From NCBI GenBank assembly GCA_031772115.1, contig JAPDPK010000031.1:3279501-3343500 (forward strand): DNA of 64,000 nt, written 5' to 3'. The translations under genes were made by a program, and so were the position numbers. Below, one piece after another: positions 22,529 to 34,097 of this stretch. Every line of letters starts with the position of its first letter. The stretch's first letter is position 1. The DNA is from Heritiera littoralis (lineage: Eukaryota > Streptophyta > Magnoliopsida > Malvales > Malvaceae). The notes beneath the pieces were generated by a model. That model ran no database searches. It saw nothing but the letters and a program-made list of their open reading frames with translations, and was not told where the DNA came from.

Positions 22529-24372
22529 TAATTAATCATTTCTCAGACAGTTTTGTTTTTCGTTTTTAGAAATAAATGTGTTCCACAAACCAATAATTAA
22601 TAATGCACTGAGATCCTATTTAAGCTATTATCTATTTTAGTTTGCTTGAACTTGAAGCTTCTGAAGTCTGTCTTTGTTTGAATGCGCCCATTTTCTTATT
22701 GAGTTTTGCCGTCTTTTTTCTAACAACATGTTTCATGAGTGAGCATGTGAATTCCGCTTGAATTTTATAATTATTATTCTTTATATTATCGGTTCTCAAG
22801 GGAACAAGGTTGGCAAGCATCAATTATTAATTTAGTTATTATTTTTATATAATTTTTAATTTGGGTTTCATCCAAATAATCCATCCACTTAATTATCATC
22901 ACATTGTAAATGATTCGATGTGCACCAGTTATTAATGTTTTGATCGAAGAAAACAAAAGCAAAGATCTGGTGGAACTGGATTAACTTAATCAAAAGAAAA
23001 ATTCTTATATTTTTTTTAAGTACAAGAGATTAAAAAATTTTGGCTTTCTCTTTTTCTCTCACAATAATAATTGTCTGATTACTAGATCCTGAAAGGTTCA
23101 AATTTACAAGACAAACAACATTTGCAAGACGACATGTTTCTTCTTGTGCAGAAACATCAGTTCAACTATGGATTGTGAGTTTCCATTCTATTTCTCTACA
23201 GCATTAACATTTTCCAGGAGAACAGTACAATTTATTGCAGTTGAATTTTTATATAATAATTGCTCTGGATGGTTGTGAATTGGAGCAGAAATGTTTCTTC
23301 ACGCAGTGCTTTAAAGTTTAATCCAGTAGCCAAAGTTGATTATCTCACCTTAAGGCATGGCTTTATTTCGGTAATGGTCTTTAAAAACAAGCTCTATTAT
23401 CCGAATATTGAGATTATTTTTTGGTAAATATGACAGATATGCTTTCCCTGAACCACAGGCTCATTTCTCAGGAAGGAAGAGTAATTTCAACTTCCAGGAG
23501 TACATAGAGCGATCCTTAGATGAAGATTTCAAGATTGTGGTCGGCATCAGGTTCTTGAATCTCTAAACCTAATCTTCTTGAAGCCTGATGAGCCAACACA
23601 AAATTGTCAAGACGTACATTTTTGAAGTCTCTTCCTGAAAAATTATGTTTAATAAGCTTGTTTCATTTGATATTTCTGAACCATCAGCTAATATACGTGA
23701 AATTCTGTCTGTCTGCAGCCCTGTGATGTGGTTTATTGTTGTTATTTTCATGCTTGTCGACATTCACGGTAAGTATTGTCTAAAAACTCGATTGTCAGTG
23801 CATGAAATAATAATCTTTCTTTATTTTCCATTGTACGGCTCTTCTTGATATTTTGGTTACATTTACTGTTATGATTTGATGGGGTTTTTTGACTCAATCA
23901 GGCTGGCACGTGTTTTTTGGGTATCCTTTATTCCCCTCCTGGTATGAGTAGAGTGTCACAGCTTAGTAACTTTCTTGCGTTCCAAGTCTCTGATCGCTTC
24001 TAGACTTAACAGAATCCTCTTGATTTATAGGTAGCGTTAGTTTTGGGAACCAAACTTGAAGTCATTGTCGCACGAATGGCTCTTCAAATCAACAATCAGA
24101 ACACTATAATTAGAGGAACCCCTCTAGTTCAACCAAGCGATGAACTCTTCTGGTTTAGACGACCACGATTTGTTCTGGCTCTACTACATTACACATTATT
24201 TATGGTAATTAATAATAACTTTTCTTAATAGAATGTGATAGGATAATGAAACAACTGAGCCAGTTGATCATATTTGAACTAACTGATGCTTGGTTTTCAG
24301 AATGCATTTGAGCTTGCCTTCTTCATTTGGGTATCGGTTATTGTATTTACTTCCTTACTCTCTTTTCCTTTG

Positions 24373-24374
<2 letters not shown>

Positions 24375-24427
<53 letters not shown>
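24375..24427. repeat. (AT)n microsatellite in pseudogene intron 12
   Basis: About 26 AT units, followed by AT-rich DNA. Likely length-polymorphic. An open frame across it is spurious. Confidence 0.95.
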
Positions 24428-24432
<5 letters not shown>

Positions 24433-25441
24433 CTATAGTAAAATTGATTTTACTGTAAAGTTAATTAATTTTATGCCTATTGAATTTAGATTTAGTTACA
24501 GAGATATTAACTTATTTTATACATATTTATTTTCATGTATTTATATTTATTATCATATATTTACATATATAACATTAAATATACTCTTGTTTTTATGTGT
24601 TTACTTTTATTAACATATATACATCTATTAACTCTAATTTTACACGTATTTTTATGTGTTTACGTACTTTTAACATAAAAATAAACCTAAACTTAATATA
24701 AATAAGCATAAGATAAGTTAATCACACAGTAAAATTGGTTCTACAATAAAATTTTCTAATACTACACACCAATTATCTAATTCTTTTTCTTCATTCTCAG
24801 ATCCAATTCGGATTAGATTCTTGCTATCATAACCATACTCCAATCAGCATCACGAGGATTGTATTACCGTAAGAATTAGTACTTTGTTTCTAACCATTTG
24901 AGTATTGAAATAGTTTGCAATCGAATTACTTCAAAGATCTTATTTCCTTGTCCTTAGGATCACAGTTCAAGTGATTTGCAGCTATATTACTCTTCCTTTA
25001 TATGCACTTATAACACAGTGAATGTATTGAAGCTACTGTTTGTAACTTGAGGCTCACTGTATGGCCAGGAGATTAGAGACTCAAAGGCTGGCACACGTTT
25101 ACTTTTGATTTGTGCAGATGGGTTCGCAAATAAAGAGTCCTGTTCTAGACCATCAAATGACCGAAATCATCAGGCCATGGCACGCTGGTGTTAGGGAGAG
25201 AAGGATGAAACAAGAACTTCTGCAGTTTCCTCGCGCTTCGTTGTCAACAGAACCGAGCTCAAGAACGGGCAGTCCAGCTGAATTCCCTTCTTTCCCCTGG
25301 TCTAGCCTGAGTGAAAGCATTCAGTTAGCCAACAGAGGAGAAATTACTGAAGAACAAGAAAAAATAGTGGAAGTAGAAGACTGGAAGCAGGTTCCCCTCG
25401 TGGTCCATCCTAGCCTGTTGTACAAGGAAGGCCAATACTGA

Positions 25442-26685
25442 GGAAAGGATAGATTATAAAGCCACGTTGGCAATAGGAGATTAGTTTTTCTAAATAAATC
25501 TTCTGATACCCTGATCTATGTAAATCATGTATAGGCACATATGTCACTTATGACTTGCTGATTGACACTTCACTGTCCATGATTTGATTGCGGTGTGCTC
25601 ACAGTTAATTAGAAAGATTGCATGGATTGATTGTGGAATAGTGTACTTTCTTCAACTGAATGGTATCTCTTCTAATCTCATATAAATAGGTTTAAATTTA
25701 TATTGTATTATTTGAAAATAAAATTATGAGATTTTTATATTAAAATGAATTTATTTTGTATACAAATTTATGTTGCAAGTTGGCTGTGGATATTTGCAAA
25801 TGATATCATAGAGTGATTAGTCGAAACTCGAATTTAATTTTATATCATATGAATCACTTTAAAATCTTATCAAAACTCGAAAATTAAGTATTATATTGTG
25901 AGAATCACTTTTAAAACTTTACAAGAATTAAGTGTTATTTAGTGAGTTATCTCTAAAATCTCAAAAAGAGAGAATTTTTAATTTGTCAATTATACATCAA
26001 AATAATGTGAGATTATGTTATATATTAAAGCAAAAATTTGAGGGTTGTGTTATGTTACATAAGGACAAACTTAAACTTATATTTATAAGCTTCTTTTGTA
26101 AACGTGAATCACGGTAAACCTGTATTTTTTTGCCTTACACGTTGAAACAACTTCTATTAAGTTCACATTTACTCTGCAGATTTGTCCTGATATGATTGGA
26201 GCTTCAATTAAAAGCGCATTAAGCTGGAGTTTTTGGAAGGTTTTAGAAGGAATAAATTAAAAGCCATATATCTTGTATGATTTAAACAAAAGCACCATGA
26301 ATGTTTTCTCCACTACGAGAATTTATACCACCTGCTTGTACTGGATTGGTTTTTGACTGCTTTGGTGGTCCACTGTTATGGTATCCTGTGGTTAGATATG
26401 ACCTTGAAAGTGAGTTAAATGGATACAACAAATAGTGTCCACATCGAGTATGGGCCAGGGGTGATTGAGCCTGTGAAAAATGTGGAGTTGGAGGAAATCA
26501 GGTTCATGACCCACATCCTCCATTGTCCAAGGTTCCACCACTTAACTTTCCAGTTTCACCATTTTCCTCTGCTTTTCCTTATTCTTTTACCACCACAGAA
26601 CCTCCCCACAGTGATGCTGATAACTTCAGATTTTCCTTTTAAATAACCTCTTTGCCACTCTATCTCTCTTCCCCTCACTCTGGCC
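25442..26685. other. Intergenic between MLO pseudogene and DUF1685 gene
   Basis: About 1.2 kb, AT-rich at first, then less so before 26686, where it should hold the DUF1685 promoter and 5' UTR (pyrimidine-rich ctctatctctcttcccctc just before the ATG). No gene recognised. Confidence 0.6.
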
Positions 26686-27597
26686 ATGGCAGCCAACTTC
26701 TCCTTGTGTCTCATAGGAGCAATGGATCGTCTATGGTTTCACCAAACTATTCTGTTCTCAAAACCCTTTGTGTTATATTTCCCTGAAACCCTAAAACCAC
26801 AGCAGCCCGACTCAGAATCTCCTACCGCAAGCCCATCATCAAGCCTCTCTTTATCATCTTTTGCCGAAGATAGCTCCACAGCTGTTTGTCCTCTACCTGA
26901 CCAAGAAAACTCAGCAATTTCATCTCCACCAACTCCACCGGTAACAAGCAAAAACAATCCTTAAATTGTATTTCTCCATGTTCAGGCTTTCACCAACTTT
27001 ATTTTATTTTATTTTTGTTCATTTAGCTATTGTTTTCATGGTGATAAATTCTAGGATGATTCTAAAAATGAGGAAGAAGAAGTGAAGAAAAGACCAACAA
27101 GAGTGAGTCATAGCTCGAGTAGAAGTCGTTCACATTCTTCATCACCATCAACTCAAAAACATCAGAGGAATAACAGACACTCAACTTCATGTTCACGTAA
27201 ACTGCAAAAATCCATGAGTTGTAGGAGCTTGAAAGATTTGGAGCTAGAAGAAGTAAAAGGGTTCATGGATCTTGGTTTTATATTCGAGGAAGAACACTTA
27301 AACGCAAGAATGATTAGTGTTGTCCCAGGCTTGCTCAGACTTGGATTTTTCAAAACTAAACAGAAAACTGAACTAAATATTCTCGTTGCTGATGAACTAC
27401 CTAAAGATGATGATATTGAACAAGAAGAAGAGAAAGGTGTTATAAGACCATATCTATCAGAGGCTTGGCTGATTAAAAGACCTGATTCTCCATTGCTGAA
27501 TCTAAGGGTACCAAGGGTCTCTGCGGCTGCTGATATGAAGAAACATCTCAAGTTTTGGGCTCGAACTGTTGCATCTGTACTTCAGCAGGAATGCTAA
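26686..27597 (+). CDS. DUF1685 family protein
   Basis: Two exons, 26686-26940 and 27055-27597, join in phase 0 through a GT-AG intron of 114 bp to give 265 residues. The N-terminus (MAANFSLCLIGAMDRLWFHQ) is followed by a long Pro/Ser-rich, probably disordered stretch, then a Ser/Arg-rich patch (THSSSRS-like, about residues 100-120). The conserved DUF1685 core follows: MSCRSLKDLELEEVKGFMDLGF, a variable acidic loop, RPYLSEAWLIKRPDSPLLNLR, and SAADMKKHLKFWARTVAS near the C-terminus. DUF1685 proteins are plant-specific and of unknown biochemical role. The start has good context (ggccATGGC). A second Met 12 codons later is an alternative start. No lesions seen. Confidence 0.93.
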
Positions 27598-30500
27598 AAG
27601 TAAAATATCGTCAAATTTTCCAGAAGCGTCAAATCTAGCGAACAACTACTAGCTACTAGCTGCAACTCTAGAATAAAAAAAGTTTGCAATAAAGATAGTA
27701 TATTACATATAAACAAAGAGATGAATCAAATGCTCTTTATTTTGTCACCTTTTTTACTACTTGTGATTAAGGTACGTAAATGAAAAATTGGAACTAGAAT
27801 CTTTTACCTTTTTCATATCAAATCATTCGAATTCTTGAAGGGAATTTCTTCAAATAGAGTGCACAAAGCTTTGGCATTGTGATGTTTGAAATGATTACAT
27901 ATACAAATTTTTTTTTGTGTAAATCACATGTATTTTCATTTATTTTAACAGTTTGAGATTAATCCTGTTCGGGACTTAATCGCATTACCATGAAACTGTT
28001 TTCATAACTTGAAATCATAATTTCCATGAATCACAAAAAAATAACCTTTATTGTTGAACATCAAATTGCTGAAGAGATAAGGCAACAAAAAGGAAGATGA
28101 GCAGGACGGTCCTACCATGTTATGGGTTGAGACAGAATAACAAAATGATGGCTTCTAAGAGCAGCCAAGAGCCCCATTCTCAGCACTGTTACATCCTCAG
28201 TTTTGTCTTCATTTGATTCTGAGAGTTGCGTTATTCACGCGTTGTTTCTGTTTCTGTTTTCTAGTGAGATATGTTGATATCATGTCCTCCATGCCCGTAC
28301 ATTTTATGAACATGGTTTTCCTATGAAGCCAGCCAGGTTTTCGTAAGTTTTATCTGGTCCAAGTCACATGTTTTAACATATTACATATCAAATCAGGGGG
28401 AAATTGGGTAGCTTTTTTACAGATTTCCTTTCAGTATTTGTCCTACATCTTGCTTTGCCATGTTACCAATCATTTTACACTTGCTGCGGCAGCTTTAAAC
28501 ATGTCATCCCATGCTTAGCTTGAGCACTCTATGAACCGCAAAGACAGGACAACTTTGCATGTATGGACAGAAGACTTAAGTTTCCAACATCCGACAGCCA
28601 ATCCAAACTCATTGTCAGTTCGTCCGTTAAATACTTTATTATTCTTTCATCTTTCTCTTTATTTAAAACAAATAAAAAAATGAACTTACATTACATGAAC
28701 CTTTAGTAACAAAAAAAATTTTCTCATCTAAAAATATTAATAAAATATTGATACATGTTGTTGCAGATTGTGTGGATAAAAATGTTTTTATAATTTGAAG
28801 TTTAAATGATCCTATTTTCCATATATTATTCTATGTATCTTTATCATTTTGGCTAGAATCATTTTTTATTTAACAGTATTTTTAATTTTTTAATAAATAA
28901 AACCGTTTAATTATCCAAATTTTATATTATTAAAGGGGAAGAATGATTAGTTTCATTGCTTGGGCTAACAAATGTAGGCCTGAAGAAAGTATGAACTGAA
29001 GGAGTCCAGTGAAAGGAGCAATTGGGCAACCAAAATGTAGACAGAGACCGAGCCAGCCCTTAGAAATTAACCCACATTTGTAATTGGGTTTAAGAGCTAA
29101 AGGCTGACAAAGACAGTAGCAAAATCGAAAGAATTGAGGATGACTGAGGTTAAAGTCGTTAAAATAATAATAATAAGAATAATAAAATCCCTAAAATTAA
29201 TCACTTTATTCAGATAATATTTTGTAATTTTATTACATTCAAAGAAATCTTTAATTTTTAATTTGAACTCAAATAATATCTTCAGTTTTAATTTATATCT
29301 AAATAAACTGTTAATATAAATCAATCTTTAACAAATGTTTATTTAAACACAGATTAAAGAAAAAAAAGCTTATTTGAGTAAAATAAAAATGATAAAAATT
29401 TACTTATGAAAAATAAAACAATTCATGGATTTTCTTAATATTTGAGCCGACTAAATTTTTAATGAACCAACAAACAAATTTATTAAAATAACCCTACTTT
29501 ATTTTTATATATCAACTAAAAAAATAAATTATTATCAGTAAGTCAATGCTTTATCCATTTCTTCATAGCCTTTCTTGAAAAAAAAAACAAAAATCAGTCA
29601 AATAGATGAGGGTTGCCTTCCTCTTCTTATATAGAGTCAAAGGAGAAAAGAATAATAATTAAAAATCAATAACAAAATTATTATCACCAATAAATTGCTT
29701 TAAAATTTTTGAAAAATGGTATAAAAATATTAGTCAATTAATTAGCATATGCTTATGTCACATTTAACGAAAATTGAAGCTACAAATATATGGAGAAAAA
29801 TCACATAATCTCTCTTAACATAAGCCACTCCTTTAATTAATTAATTTTTGGGGTCTCCCACTACTCACTTTGAAACCAATGAGTTTCATCTAATCCAAGT
29901 TATAGTGGGTTCCTACTTTCTATCCAGTAATAACAAAATCCCAATGAGATTTAGAGAATGAGGGGTGACGTTACACTCCATATTCAAAGGTTAATATTTT
30001 TCCAAATGCTTCAATAAACTTTCATTTCGTTTTGCCCCATTTACTTCTTATAACCTAATTAAAATGAATAAAGTAAAACAAATTAGCATTATCAACAATA
30101 TGCTACCTACTTTCGGCGGCGATGGGCGGCTACATGCACTGACCATTCATCAGTCACTAAAACAGCTAATTCTAATTCTAATCACACCATTACAACTATA
30201 AGAGATCCTTGACATGTGTAATGTAGGAATCAGCGGTACAGTAGATTTTTGCGACTTCTTTTAGCAGTGTTACCATTGGACACTTTCACATTGAATAAAA
30301 CTTCAATTAATTTGCTCAAAATTTTTTTTAGTTTTTTTTCTTTGTGACAAAATATTATGTTTATAAATTATAATATTTTTATGCTTAAATTATGTTGTTT
30401 TCTTTTGACCGTGGAGACCATTGACCGCATGTGAACTAATTTTGTAAGCATTCCGCAATTTAAGCAATGATATATGTAATTATACAATAAATATATATAT

Positions 30501-31056
30501 ATGCGTGTGTATTTATATATATACACACTGATACACACAATTGTTATAGCCTTCTAGATAGTTGCCGGGTTGACCATCAACATAATTGATTTGGCAAATG
30601 ATCAGAAGATTTCATTTTTATAAACGAATCATGCATGGTCGTGGGACAGAAATTAGAAAAACGTATAGATATTAAATTTATTTTTTGGATTAATTATATA
30701 TTTGGCACTTTGAATTGATAAGTAATTGATTCGACATTAAAAATTTAAAATTTGCAATTAATATTTGGCCTTTGCTTCCTTTAATCAATTTGGATATGAT
30801 GTGTCAAAAAATAACTTATAAAAACATGTCACAGGTTGCAACTTGCAATTGATTCTTGGATTCATATCTATTTGTTTATCAGACTTTTGTGTAAATTAAT
30901 CTACAAAATTTTAAGTATTTAAGTTTCTTTTTTTAAATTTCAAATACAAAATAAAAAGTTTAATTTGAATGCGCAATTATTTAAAAATATTTAATTTATA
31001 TATTTCTTTAAAGAATATTTAAAAAATAATTAAAAATGAAATAATATATGTGTCAC
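27598..31056. other. Gene-free AT-rich intergenic region
   Basis: About 3.5 kb with no supported gene. It holds a SINE fragment near 27908 and three W-box cores (TTGACC at 30405-30410, 30421-30426 and 30570-30575) about 1 kb upstream of the peroxidase. The ORF at 29324-29097 is low-complexity and not convincing. Confidence 0.6.
27908..27990 (-). mobile_element. SINE fragment, 3' end only
   Basis: A T run followed by gtgtaaatcacatgtatttt...gtttgagattaatcctgttcg matches the 3' half of the intact SINE at 33351-33532, also on the minus strand. The A and B boxes are not present, so the copy is 5'-truncated or decayed. Confidence 0.6.
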
Positions 31057-31330
31057 TTTATTAATTCTTTGTGAAGTCTAAAGACTCTTATAACAGTTTA
31101 AGTGTATTGGATGATAACAATACCTCTTTTTATAAGCAAGGAATAAGAAACCAAATCACTCCATAACAGTATAACTGTATTGTATAATAATATGTATTAG
31201 ATAAAAATTTATTAATAATTTGTGAAGTCTAAAAACTCTGATTACAGGATAAGCCTATTTGATTAGAAGGATGTATTGGATAACCATCCTCCTTTTTATG
31301 AGCAAGGAATTAAATCACTTTACGGAACTA
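31057..31330. repeat. Tandem duplication upstream of the peroxidase gene
   Basis: Two diverged copies with a period of about 150 bp. Each has ttgtgaagtctaaa, a gtattggat block, tttttat(a/g)agcaaggaat and aaatcact. It ends about 265 bp before the ATG, so it is part of the proximal promoter region. Confidence 0.7.
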
Positions 31331-31513
31331 AATCCAGCAATTCTGAATCAAAATATTCCATAAATTTAAGGGCTGAATTCGTAGTGGAGACCGGAGTGGA
31401 GACGGCCGCGTGAGGAGAGAAGTGGCCGAAAGGTCAAAGAAAGTGGCGTAGTGGAGCGAGCGAGAGCTAGGCATATATAGTTGTTAAATTTTCTCGCTTT
31501 TCCGAAACCTTAT

Positions 31514-31520
31514 TATATAA
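31514..31520 (+). promoter_or_regulatory. TATA box of peroxidase gene
   Basis: TATATAA lies 80 bp before the ATG at 31594, predicting a transcript start near 31545. Confidence 0.7.
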
Positions 31521-31593
31521 GGCTTGGGATAGTCTGAGTTGAATCATACAAAGATCAAGGCAAGAAAATAGAAGCTTAAAGGCTCTAAGAAAG

Positions 31594-33009
31594 ATGGCTA
31601 TCCAGAGGCGCCATTGTTGCTTAAGCTTCATCTTTTTGTTATTATCGATACTCTTGCAGTTTTATTGTGGTATTTATTTTTTTCATTTTATTTTTATGTT
31701 TTCTGATATGTTTTATGGAGTGATTAAACCACGTGCATAGTGCATCATTACTGTATGTATATCATTTTCCGAAGTTGCCCAAATCCCATCCATTAATGTC
31801 ACAAATGAGTATAGATTATTTCACGATGAAAACCAATTCTGCAGGCGAAAGTGATGATCTCCAGTTGAACTACTACGCTCAAAGTTGCCCGAATGCTGAA
31901 GAGATCATCAAACAAGAAGTCATCAAGCTGTACAACAAACATGGGAATACAGCTGTTTCTTGGGTTAGAAATCTCTTCCATGACTGCATGGTCAAGGTAT
32001 GTAGTATTGTTTTTATTTATCAAACGGCAAGAAATTCATGATATTTAACGAATCTGCAATTTAATTTGTTGGCGCAGTCATGCGATGCATCGTTGTTGTT
32101 GGAGACAGTGAACGGAATTGAATCAGAACAGAAATCCCAGAGGAGTTTCGGGATGAGAAATTTCAAGTACGTAAAGACAATCAAAGATGCTCTTGAGAAA
32201 GAATGTCCGATGACAGTTTCTTGTGCTGATATTGTCTCCCTTTCCGCTAGAGATGGCATTGTCTTGGTGCGTATACAGTTCTCAAATCTTTCATCTCTTT
32301 TCCACCAAAAATCCTTGTAAGGTAAACCAAGTCATAAAATATTGTTTACAGCTTGGAGGACCACGCATTGAAATGAAAACTGGTCGGAAAGACAGCAAGG
32401 AAAGTTACCTGACAGAGGTAGAAAATGCCATCCCCAACCACAATGATACAATGGAATTGGTGCTTTCTCGCTTTCAATCCATTGGCATTGACACTGAAGG
32501 AACAGTAGCTTTATTGGGTATATATATGAAATTTTCTTCTCCTTTCTCGTCATGCTCGTTCACTTCTTCAGCCCATGAATCTATTGCCTTATCCTTTCAT
32601 AGGCGCTCACTCCGTAGGCCGAGTTCACTGCGTAAATTTAGCACACAGGCTCTACCCGACAGTTGATCCTACATTGGACCCTGACTATGCCGAGTACCTT
32701 AAAGGAAGGTGCCCAACACCCGACCCTGATCCGAAGGAAGTGTTGTACGCCAGAAATGACCGCGAAACGCCAATGATTCTGGACAATATATACTACAGGA
32801 ACTTGTTGAAGGGCAAGGGATTGCTGTTGGTAGATCAGCAACTGACTTCCGATCCAACTACTTCCCCTTTTGTGGAGAGCATGGCTGCTGATAATGGATA
32901 TTTCCATGACCAATTTGCAAGAGCTGTGCTGTTGTTATCAGAGAATAATCCACTTACGGGATATAAAGGGGAGATTAGAAGGGACTGCCGCTATGTGAAT
33001 GGTGATTAA
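31594..33009 (+). CDS. Class III peroxidase, PER21 type
   Basis: Five exons (31594-31669, 31845-31996, 32078-32266, 32352-32517, 32603-33009) join in frame to 329 residues. A hydrophobic signal peptide (about residues 7-25) predicts secretion. Class III peroxidases are haem enzymes that use H2O2 to oxidise phenolics in the apoplast or vacuole. The distal motif is VRNLFHDC rather than the common RLHFHDC, but it keeps Arg and His. The proximal haem ligand is in GAHSVGRVHC. All eight disulfide cysteines are present (SCP, HDC, SCD, ECP, SCA, VHC, RCP, DCR). NLFHDC, TVALLGAHSVGRVHC and ENNPLTG...GEIRRDCRYVN resemble Arabidopsis PER21 and the related PER42 group. I see no disabling change. Its in vivo substrate is unknown. 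Confidence 0.95.
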
Positions 33010-33335
33010 TACTAAAGTGTTAAAATAAACTGGCATTTTAAATTTTCCTTGACTTGCTGAAAAAGAAAGGAAAAGCTCAAGTTGCAAAGTTTTTCTTTTT
33101 TTTGAGTAAAGTTGCAAAGTTAATTATATCTGAAGTGAAGTAAACATTCTGTTAATTGCAATTAAGCGTGGGCAGTAAGCTAGCCCTTTTCTTATTTTTT
33201 TGATCTTTGTTTTGACGTGGCCCAAAGTGTAAGTGGTTTCTATGTATAAGGGTCCAACAGAAAGCAAAATGAACCCCAAGATACATGGAGCGTGTTAGCC
33301 ACCACCCAACTGGCCGAAATCCAACTTCTTTTTTT

Positions 33336-33547
33336 TATAATTTAGCCTAATTTTTTTTATGTAAACCACATGTATCTTCGTCCGTTTTAACGGTCTGAGA
33401 TTAATCTTGTTCGAGGTTTAGTCACAGTTAAGGCTCTTCACCCCTCCCTAAAAACGTATTTAGTGGGAGTCGAACCTGAGAATTCTTCCCACAAACTCAA
33501 CCTGCATTGCTAACTGAGCCACAACCCTTGGGTATAATTTAGCCTAA
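33336..33547 (-). mobile_element. Intact tRNA-derived SINE with 15-bp target-site duplication
   Basis: The body is 33351-33532 on the minus strand, between perfect 15-bp copies of tataatttagcctaa (33336-33350 and 33533-33547). On the minus strand, A box TGGCTCAGTTAG (33521-33510) and B box GGTTCGACTCC (33476-33466) are well preserved. The 3' end is an A run (plus T run 33351-33358). Clean duplication and good boxes suggest a fairly young copy. It lies about 330 bp downstream of the peroxidase stop. Confidence 0.93.
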
Positions 33548-34097
33548 GTTAACAAGGAGGCATGTGCGACTTATAATTAAAATACTGATTCAAAAAAAAA
33601 AGCTTTGATTCTAAAATGTAAGTAATCAATATAAAAATCAAATTCATAAAGAGATGCAAAGAAATGGGAGAATCAAATCTTAAATATAATCTCTTTAAAA
33701 GAAGCCTAATAACCGTTAGGCCGAGCTTTAAATACTTTGATTTCCTTCTCATCAAGCTTTTACCAATATAAAAGAGAAATATCATGATGATTAATGCTTT
33801 GTTTTATGTTTTTTTTCTTTATATCAATTAATGGGTACCCTATTTGAAATTCATGATTCAACGCATTCTAAAAAGTATTCTTTTTTTTTATGGAGAGGTC
33901 TAAAGGGGAGAAACAATCACTAAGCTTATTGTTCTAAGAAAATATTTTTTACGAAAACACTTATGTATATAATTTATATTGGATATATTATTAATATATA
34001 AATTTTATACAATATCATTAAATCATATCATGGCATTTCATTAATTAATTATATAGCAATATATGTAAAATTTAGATGTGATGCTATCAAATATATA

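Larger units (their letters stand above)
10530..25441 (+). pseudogene. MLO: MLO3-like gene (clade VI type), heavily disrupted
   Basis: The exon plan matches the intact MLO gene. Exons: 1, 10530-10655; 2, missing; 3 (3' half only), 11867-12043; 4, 12138-12232 plus 20786-20807; 5, 21650-21710; 6, 23086-23174; 7, 23289-23370; 8, 23459-23550; 9, 23719-23768; 10, 23902-23941; 11, 24031-24204; 12, 24301-24336; 13, 24801-24868; 14, 24958-25018; 15, 25118-25441. Lesions: a truncated copia element in place of exon 2 and half of exon 3; at least two frame changes in exon 3; an 8.5 kb LTR element in exon 4; TAG at 21656 in exon 5; 7 extra bases in exon 7 (82 versus 75); one base lost in exon 10 (40 versus 41); and CAG/TGAATG in place of CAG/GT at the exon 14 donor. 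Sequences such as MWFIVVIFMLVDIHG, ARMALQI and TPLVQPSDELFWF resemble Arabidopsis MLO3. No full protein can be made. Confidence 0.93.

Noticed and set aside
24290..24613. 107-residue frame
   Set aside because: Created by the (AT)n microsatellite and MLO exon 12 in one frame; not a gene.
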